Part shown: one piece after another, positions 58,381-64,000 of the stretch
Numbering within the stretch: position 1 is the first letter of the stretch
Layout: each line of letters opens with the position of its first letter
Source of the DNA: Oxytricha trifallax
Taxonomy: Eukaryota; Ciliophora; Spirotrichea; Sporadotrichida; Oxytrichidae
Length of the DNA stretch: 64,000 nt
Assembly: GCA_000711775.1 (NCBI GenBank)
Contig: ARYC01002630.1
Location: forward strand, 18,210-82,209
Reading direction: 5' to 3'
Notes under the pieces: model-generated
The model's database searches: none
Told to the model about the DNA's origin: nothing
What the model saw: the letters and a program-made list of their open reading frames with translations, nothing else
Program-made: the position numbers and the translations under genes

Positions 58381-60575
58381 TCACACAAATCCAAGCTTGA
58401 TGGTGCTGCACCACTGCTTCACGCTGAAAGCCCAGAGCTTGTTGACGTCGGTCTTGGTCATGGCCTTCAAAATCTGAGAAAGCCGCTTCACCAGGTGGAT
58501 CCTATGAAAAGTTAGGCCCAAAATACTTACTTGCTGTCTGCTTGCTCCTAGCGGAGGTGCCTCTTGATGTAGGAGAACAACTACTCGATGGGGTTAAGCC
58601 AGGGTGAGTACTCTGCATTGAAAAGGACAGTGACCTTGAACTTCCTAGCAGTCTCCAGCACCTCTGAATACTTGTGAATGACTGCGTTGTCCATGAGCAG
58701 CACGATCTTTTTATGGGCGAGATCTTTGTCTGTGCGCAGCTGGCGCAGGGTGTGATAGAGGAAGTTCTCGAACAGCACGGCATCGAAGGCCCCATCAATG
58801 ATTTGACTAGAGATCAGCTGGTCCTTGGTGATGGCTGCCACAAAGCTCATCGAAAATTGCTATCTCTTAGTGGATTCCTTGGTGATTGAGAGATTTCGAG
58901 CCAAGAGCCCGTAAGACCCCAACCGCTCGTTGACTTTGCTGCTTCGAGACTGCGATGGGAGTATAAGTGAATGATGGTAAGGCATCAATTGCATCGACTA
59001 CAGCTTGGGTTGCTTGATTACTCCCCTTAATGGACCTAGGGAACTTAGAATCATCTATAAAAGTGCCAAAATCCATAGAATTCGCTTACCTTCCTGTCGA
59101 TTCTCTGTGATTTAGCTGCTGCTTTGAGGCCTGCTGGACAGCTGCAAGCGTCGGGGATGATGCATGCAATATTTCCATTGCCATTCGCGCTCAATACCTC
59201 GCTGCCCTTGCGTTGAGTTGATTATAGTCTGAGACTGGCCAGGTTCTGGACCAATGGAGTGAGAACAGAAGAGATTTGAGAGGGGTTTATGGTTAGCTGC
59301 TTGATTTCTTGGAGGAGCTCTATATTCTGATCGCGCTGAAGCGCTTCTGCAGGGATGTCTATTGAGCACTGCCCTCTGGGGCTTCTAGGATAGGTGACAG
59401 CTGAGTATACTTGTATTTGTCGCTGCATTTGACAGGGGTGGCAGCGATGCTTTACTCCATAACATCAAAGATATGCTCTCTCTAGGCGGAAGATTTCCTC
59501 CGTAACTTTGTAAAGATCGATTTCGAGTTTGGCCTTAAAATTTTTTATGGAACAATTCCAGATCCAGCCACTAGTCGTGCAGTATTGCCAATTTAGTCTT
59601 CTTAAGCTACTATAGAACCCTTACCATCAGATTTGACATCCCTCGAGCTGCTGATGACGCTGTATTCAAATAGTCAAGCAAAAGCAGCAATACTTACCTA
59701 GAGGTTCCCAGAATTACTTGGGGTCTCAGAATTTCAGCTTTCAGGTCACTTTCATCTTGAATTGAAACTTGGTCTTTCAAAAATGGGGTGTTCGGGGTCT
59801 TCATTTTATCATACTTTCTGGCCCCATTGATTATAGATGTGTTCAATTCGAAGTTAGAGTAGCCAACCAGCATCTCGCCATACTGGATGACATCGTCAGT
59901 GACGAGAACCTCGGTCTTACCAACAGCAGGGGCCAGAGACGAGTCAAATTATTGATTTTCCTTGTGAAGGGCAGCTGAATTGAAACTCCATTACTTTGTA
60001 GGCATGTAATCGCTCCTGAAATTAGATTCATCCACTGATATGATCACTGCATCTTCCAAGAATAGCTGCGCGAGCAGTCTTGACACCCAAAGCCTCTTCT
60101 CGTTGAAGGATGGGTCTCTATACTTCGCATTGGCGTTCTGGGCTTTGCCAAATCGTAAATGGAAACTTTCCTTGAATACCTTTAATAGCATAGCAACGCT
60201 GGGCACTGTTAGGTTCTTATATTCTTAGTCCTTACTCTGCAATTCAAGCAAGTTATGATGCAGGCGCCAGCCAGTAATCTTGTAGATGCCTTGCTATTCA
60301 AGTATAGTAGCAATCGCCTTCAGCAACAGCGGGTTGCTCCGCGTATTCTTCCTCCCATTCTTCAGCTTTTGTTTTGGATTCAACACCCTGTGCTCCACCT
60401 CATACTTAAACTTCTCGATTGCTTTGTATACAAATCGTCGATCCACACCCATCTCAAGTGCTATATCCTTGGGTTTCATGCCCTACACCTTGTATTGTTA
60501 AACCACTTAGATTTTCTTTAACGCCAGCTTCGCATCTCGGCGTTTCAGGTAAGGATTCTTAAAGGATCCATTCAT
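58381..60575 (-). CDS. IS630/Tc1-type DDE transposase with introns and a large insertion
   Basis: From 60557 the protein reads NPYLKRRDAKLALKKI and a helix-turn-helix (GMKPKDIALEMGVDRRFV). The first catalytic Asp is in VIISVDESNFRSDYMPTK (about 60030). The typical next block SYGLLARNLSITKESTKR, the second Asp in KIVLLMDNAVIHKYSEVL and the Glu in EYSPWLNPIEQLFSYIKR come only at 58915-58560, so about 1.1 kb of coding-like sequence splits the catalytic fold. Introns: 59660-59697, 59055-59089 and 58502-58530 (all GTAAG...AG); the last keeps the frame to ...STIKLGFV and TGA 58381-58383. Two compensating frame changes are needed near 59480 and 59350. An ATG ends at 60575, but an intron at 60558-60598 would extend the protein upstream. 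Confidence 0.75.
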
Positions 60576-60598
60576 TGATTAATGGTTTGAGTACTCAC

Positions 60599-61138
60599 GA
60601 TTTGATAAATCGAAAACCCCACCCTCTCTTTCATGAAGTCTTGCAGGCCTTACCACAGCTCATCGTTCTACTTTATCTGCAGGTTCTTATGCATTACATT
60701 AGAGTTTCTCTACCCTGTATACTTTTATGGCTTTCTAATCATACGAAGGTACTGCTCAAGGCCATAACAAAGCTAGTCATCAGTTGCCAAACTTGAAATA
60801 TCGACTAACTATGATACTGCTCACTCAACATTCTCCAATGGTAGTCGTATGATTTGTCCACCCAGAATTCCCATCGTTGATGGCGGCACCTACCCATTGT
60901 TAAGGAGAGTACCTGAGGTGTAAGTGAGCTTCAATGGCTTAGGAATTGAGGGGAAGTTGGTGCCCACCACGACCGATGTCCACTTGAGTATAGTCTTCTA
61001 CTATGGCTTCAGCGCACTCTGCTTGATTTCCTCTAACTCTTGATTGCAGAGAAATCCAAAGTTCAGAATCGACTGCGATGAAAAGGAATTGTATGAATGT
61101 TCGCTACCAATCGATGATATACTGAATGAATGTAACAT
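60599..61138 (-). CDS. Upstream coding sequence of the transposase gene, possible N-terminal domain
   Basis: The ATG ending at 61138 opens MLHSFSISSIGSEHSYNS; the frame goes through EEIKQSALKPQQKTILKW, TSVVVGTNFPSIPKPLKL and STMGILGGQIIRLPLENV to a TGA at 60821-60823. The same frame continues beyond the TGA as QLCYGLEQYLRMIRKPQK, YTGQRNSNVMHKNLQIK and FMKERVGFSIYQI and, across a 41-nt GTGAGT...TTTAAG intron (60558-60598), joins the transposase in frame. A 21-nt intron (GTTGAGTGAG...CATAG) would remove the TGA. Alternatively it is a separate 105-residue gene. No domain recognised. Confidence 0.6.
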
Positions 61139-61313
61139 TTCCAATAACAAAGTGCTGTTCCTTGTGAGGGGTTTATATATATTACAGTCTTTTAAAGTTT
61201 AATAGTTAATACTAATAACTCAAATAACACAAAAAACTCAAACCAATGAAAATCATTCTGAGATTTTGAACTATGATTTAAGTCCGATCTTTCAGAATTT
61301 TATAATTAATTTA
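61139..61313. promoter_or_regulatory. Divergent promoter region
   Basis: A 175-bp AT-rich interval between two divergent start codons (61138 minus and 61314 plus) in an otherwise GC-richer block. It holds GGGGTTTATATATATTACAG near 61168, with TATA-like sequence. No operator could be identified. Confidence 0.45.
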
Positions 61314-62398
61314 ATGATTTTCGAAGATTTCCTGCTTCCCACAGGAACTTTTAACTTCTCCAACACCGATTTCGATAACTCAGGCACATCTCTTCAGCTA
61401 TGTAAGGGGATCGTGCCATCAGAATAATGCTGCAACATGCAAAAGTGACTGTGGAGTGCAAGAACTCCAAACAAAACCTGGTCTCCAACTGTTCCTTGCT
61501 CGAATTCCTCGCATCAGGAAATCCATTCAACATCGCCTTACTCATGAAGAAGCTGATCCAGTGCAAAGGAATGAACCCTATCCTGACCGAGTACGTTTGC
61601 AAGCCAGCCAGTAACTTTGTCTCATAAATCATGAGTCAGGTTAGCATTAACACTGCCACTCAGTCTACGTTCACTCTCGCCGAGGCAGAATAATTCCGCA
61701 AGGACATGGATGATTTGATTTAATCTCAAAACATCAACATTCAGATCCAGAAAGGTTAAATTCAAAGCCAGACCAACTATACCATCAGTGGTAGTCCATT
61801 TTAAGTTGATTACCCTATGCCCGCAGACTACCAAGAGAAGAAGTTCACCAAGCCTACGACCAACTAAAATGTCAAGAAAGTCCTCAAGATTTCAGGACTC
61901 GAGATCAAAAATGATGTTGAACTTCTGAATGCTTTCAAAGCCAAGTACAACGATCCCGCAGAACAAGATTTTGTCAAGGAAATCGAGGCTTTGGCAGATG
62001 AAGCTGTGGTATAAGAAGCTGAGAGACTGAAGAAGACCTCAAGGGGACAAAGTGCAAACCCATCACCTACTAACCCTCTACCTAAACCAGCAGCAAGCAG
62101 CCTAAACTCTTCGAAAAGTCGCACCCAAGTCAATCATTATGTTGAAGATGATGATGATGAGGATGATGATGATCAACAATCCCCCAAACAGATGAAGTAA
62201 CGCGTGACCACTTCCTACAACCTGAGAAACATCCCTCAGTAAAGAAGACCACCTTCGAAAGCGATTCCAAGAGCAAGTTTGCCAAATAAAGAGACTGCTA
62301 TACCCCAGAGCCCTCAAGAAACAGACTTCAAAGCCAGAGAGAGCCAGCTAAAAACAACCCTACAGTGTGAGAAAGAGCAGCAATTTGAACAACTCTGA
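61314..62398 (+). CDS. Unrecognised protein with an acidic run, partner of the transposase
   Basis: The ATG at 61314 opens MIFEDFLLPTGTFNFSNT. A 44-nt intron (61402-61445, GTAAGGGG...GCAAAAG) corrects the frame and leads to LTVECKNSKQNLVSNCSL, LEFLASGNPFNIALLMKK and GMNPILTEYVCKPASNF. A Gln/Ser-rich stretch follows, then KKVLKISGLEIKNDVELL and an acidic run DDDDEDDDD near 62140-62175, ending at TGA 62396-62398. About 345 residues. The last 60 codons are ambiguous because other frames are equally coding-like. No family recognised. Confidence 0.6.
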
Positions 62399-62399
62399 C

Positions 62400-63210
62400 C
62401 ATTCAGAGGAAGGGAGACTCGATACGACAGACATCGCCAAAGCCAGACCAGGAAATCAGCTTATGGAAGCCAATTCAGCTGCGCTATGAGAGTTTCTAAC
62501 TACGAACGACCTGCATGTGGTGTTACTGAAAGCATGATGAACATGAACTAAAGCGTTCCCCCCAATCCTAATGATAATTTCATTGCGAATTGATTGAGGC
62601 AAAGCTAAAAGAGGAATATGAGACTATTCTCAAGAACACCATCTCGGAAGACCTGAAAACCTCTCACTACTCTATAGATGTGATTTAACTTATCACCCAG
62701 TTCGAAAAGAAATACGCGAAGAGTGATTGCTTCGGTGAGTTCCCTCTTCTGGAAATGCTTTAGAATTCCCAAAAAATGAACTCTGGAACCTGTGCTGTTG
62801 ACTTCTTCTTTGCAAACAAAAAAGTGGTCTAATATCAACTTGAGATGAAAAGAAAATCTTGCTTCATTGAAAAAGACCGAGAGGTTCAGCTAATTACTCA
62901 AACAACGTACAAGAGAATGCTTGGTAAGAGAGCTGAGTAAGTAGACCTTTCAGACGTGATAAAAGAAAATGAAAAGCAGAGAATAAAGAGACAGAAAACC
63001 TCTCTCAATTCACTCAACTAAAATAATATTGGTGGTGGTGATCCCGATGACGGAAAAGAAGACCAGTAAATGCTTAATGTCAATGCCAATCAAAGCAGTT
63101 TGAGCAACACAGATACCCATTAAGTTCTCGCAAGAAATACCACCAGAAGACTATAAGCTAAAATGTTGAGTAAGCATCTCAAAGCTAAGTCAAGGACAAG
63201 CTTGACATGA
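62400..63210 (+). pseudogene. Unrecognised coding stretch between two frame changes
   Basis: 62400-62590 reads through two frames (VRKSSNLNNSDHSEEGRL; then MRVSNYERPACGVTESMM). From 62575 one long frame runs to TGA 63208-63210: IEAKLKEEYETILKNTIS, SIDVIQLITQFEKKYAKS, SGTCAVDFFFANKKVVQY, a Lys/Arg-rich region and a Gly/Asp-rich linker. A nuclear, partly disordered protein is likely. It could be one gene with the neighbours, broken by indels, or contain small introns not recognised. Confidence 0.5.
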
Positions 63211-64000
63211 TCCCCAGCCATTTCTTATTCACTCGCTGTTGTATGTCAAGGAGAGATTTGAAGAGTTACTGCCCTCAGAATTTTACCAATACCCATTCAT
63301 GATTCAGAAAGCTAATGAATGTTTTGAGTACATACAGGATAATTTCGAGTCTTCTTGGTACAATTACACTGGTTCTCCCTTCTTTAACGCTTCTGTTTAC
63401 AGACTAATGTTTACTCCTCATCGATTCATCCATTAACCAAACAGAATCAAGGATTACCAGTACAGGGACAAGCATGCATTCAATCCCAATGTAAACTTCT
63501 GCAGCAAAGTGCTCAATTGCCAACACTCGACTCCTAACCTCGACTAACTCATGCAGCTTGTGAACCTCTTGAGCGATGGCCTGGTTTATATCGAAAGGAG
63601 ATCATTCTGTATGCTACTATGTGCACTCTTCAAAGCAGCCCCCTAGCCTATTGTGAACCCCCTCTTCTTGAACCCCATGAAGTTTCCTCTCTTGCATGCT
63701 CTCGACTGGCTTGTCTTAGATGAGTTCTCTAGAACATATGTATTTCAAAAGGCTCGGTACAATAGATTACAAGAAGGCAAGTTTCTATGAGCTTGGCAGC
63801 TTCGGCCAATAGTTTTCTGATAACGAAAAGCTTTTCTCTGATTATTTAAACGACAGGAACTCTATCATTGTAGAGCTGATCTTCCATCAACGTGGTCGAG
63901 ACATTCCTCAGTCAATATTCGGGGTCATCCGCAAGAATGCTGATAAGTCATTGACGATCAAATCTTCGTACAGTAAAAAGACTGTGTTGATCCCCAAAAG
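63206..64000 (+). CDS. Large unrecognised protein, runs off the window
   Basis: From 63206 reads HDPQPFLIHSLLYVKERF, EELLPSEFYQYPFMIQKA, NECFEYIQDNFESSWYNY, SVYRLMFTPHRFIHQPNR and YIERRSFCMLLCALFKAA to DWLVLDEFS. There a frame change (about 63730; the old frame ends at TGA 63788-63790) leads into YFKRLGTIDYKKASFYEL, GSFGQQFSDNEKLFSDYL and NSIIVELIFHQRGRDIPQ, open to the last base. Strong codon choice and GC content. A folded enzyme-like protein; no motif of polymerases, helicases, proteases or recombinases was recognised. Confidence 0.55.

Noticed and set aside
58502-58798. 98-residue minus frame (Ser/Cys-rich)
   Set aside because: Shifted shadow of the transposase frame; the true frame contains the catalytic motifs.
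58674-58889. Plus-strand frame over the transposase catalytic region
   Set aside because: Exact antisense of the D-E part of the minus-strand transposase.
59769-59978. 69-residue plus frame
   Set aside because: Antisense of the coding-like insertion in the transposase; the minus frame has better codons.
61351-62317. Minus-strand frames opposite the acidic-run protein
   Set aside because: Shadows of the plus-strand gene; Ser/Leu-rich and poly-Ile translation of the complement of GAT repeats.
1-64000. CRISPR arrays, operons, Shine-Dalgarno sites, prokaryotic genes
   Set aside because: Genetic code, introns and transposon types show a ciliate nucleus; no spaced direct-repeat array was seen.
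1-64000. tRNA genes
   Set aside because: No cloverleaf with A and B boxes could be recognised; the GGTTCAAT at 48605 lacks the rest of a tRNA.
1-64000. Euplotes origin (TGA as Cys, Tec elements)
   Set aside because: TAA and TAG are clearly sense codons here, TGA ends genes, and the full-length transposon has C4A4 ends and the TBE gene set.

Overview
The window looks like germline (micronuclear) DNA of a hypotrich ciliate of the Oxytricha/Stylonychia type. It is very AT-rich. The coding stretches read correctly only if TAA and TAG are glutamine and TGA is the only stop. Introns are tiny (about 26-72 nt, GTAAG...AG). A 4.1-kb transposon ends in C4A4 telomere-like repeats, as TBE elements do. 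Conserved coding pieces are chopped up by AT-rich filler, as macronucleus-destined segments (MDSs) are by internally eliminated sequences (IESs).

Layout. 0.3-4.4 kb: a TBE element with three genes and perfect 84-bp inverted repeats. 5.4-10.2 kb: four long palindromes. 11.7-12.9 kb: a collapsed TBE with a decayed kinase. 13-19 kb: coding scraps and three palindromic elements, two of them with an open reading frame in or across the loop. 20.6-22.4 kb: another collapsed TBE. 22.6-23.2 kb: an intron-containing gene piece. 25.0-40.8 kb: a long minus-strand series of MDS-like pieces that ends, in order, in S1-S6, pore and cytoplasmic tail of a TRP/polycystin-like cation channel; short direct repeats (pointers) at the piece ends restore the frame. 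42-46.2 kb: a divergent TBE-like element. 46.5-49.4 kb: two more palindromes, one with a GC-rich coding-like loop. 50.4-58.3 kb: a second minus-strand MDS series with beta-propeller-like sequence, possibly the 5' part of the same gene. 58.4-64.0 kb: a GC-richer block with a divergent gene pair, a minus-strand IS630/Tc1-type DDE transposase gene with several introns and a run of unrecognised plus-strand coding sequence that leaves the window.

How it fits together. The sequence between coding pieces is filled with DNA transposons and foldback elements, as expected if it is removed when a new macronucleus forms. The TBE genes (zinc-finger/kinase, 22-kDa protein, DDE transposase) are the known candidates for that excision machinery. 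The strongest new observations are the palindromic elements that carry different gene fragments in their loops and the 58.4-64 kb element.

Limits. Everything was read by eye. Because only TGA stops translation, long open frames are weak evidence, so codon choice, intron signals, motifs and frame-restoring junctions were used. Most MDS borders are approximate to about 10-20 bases.
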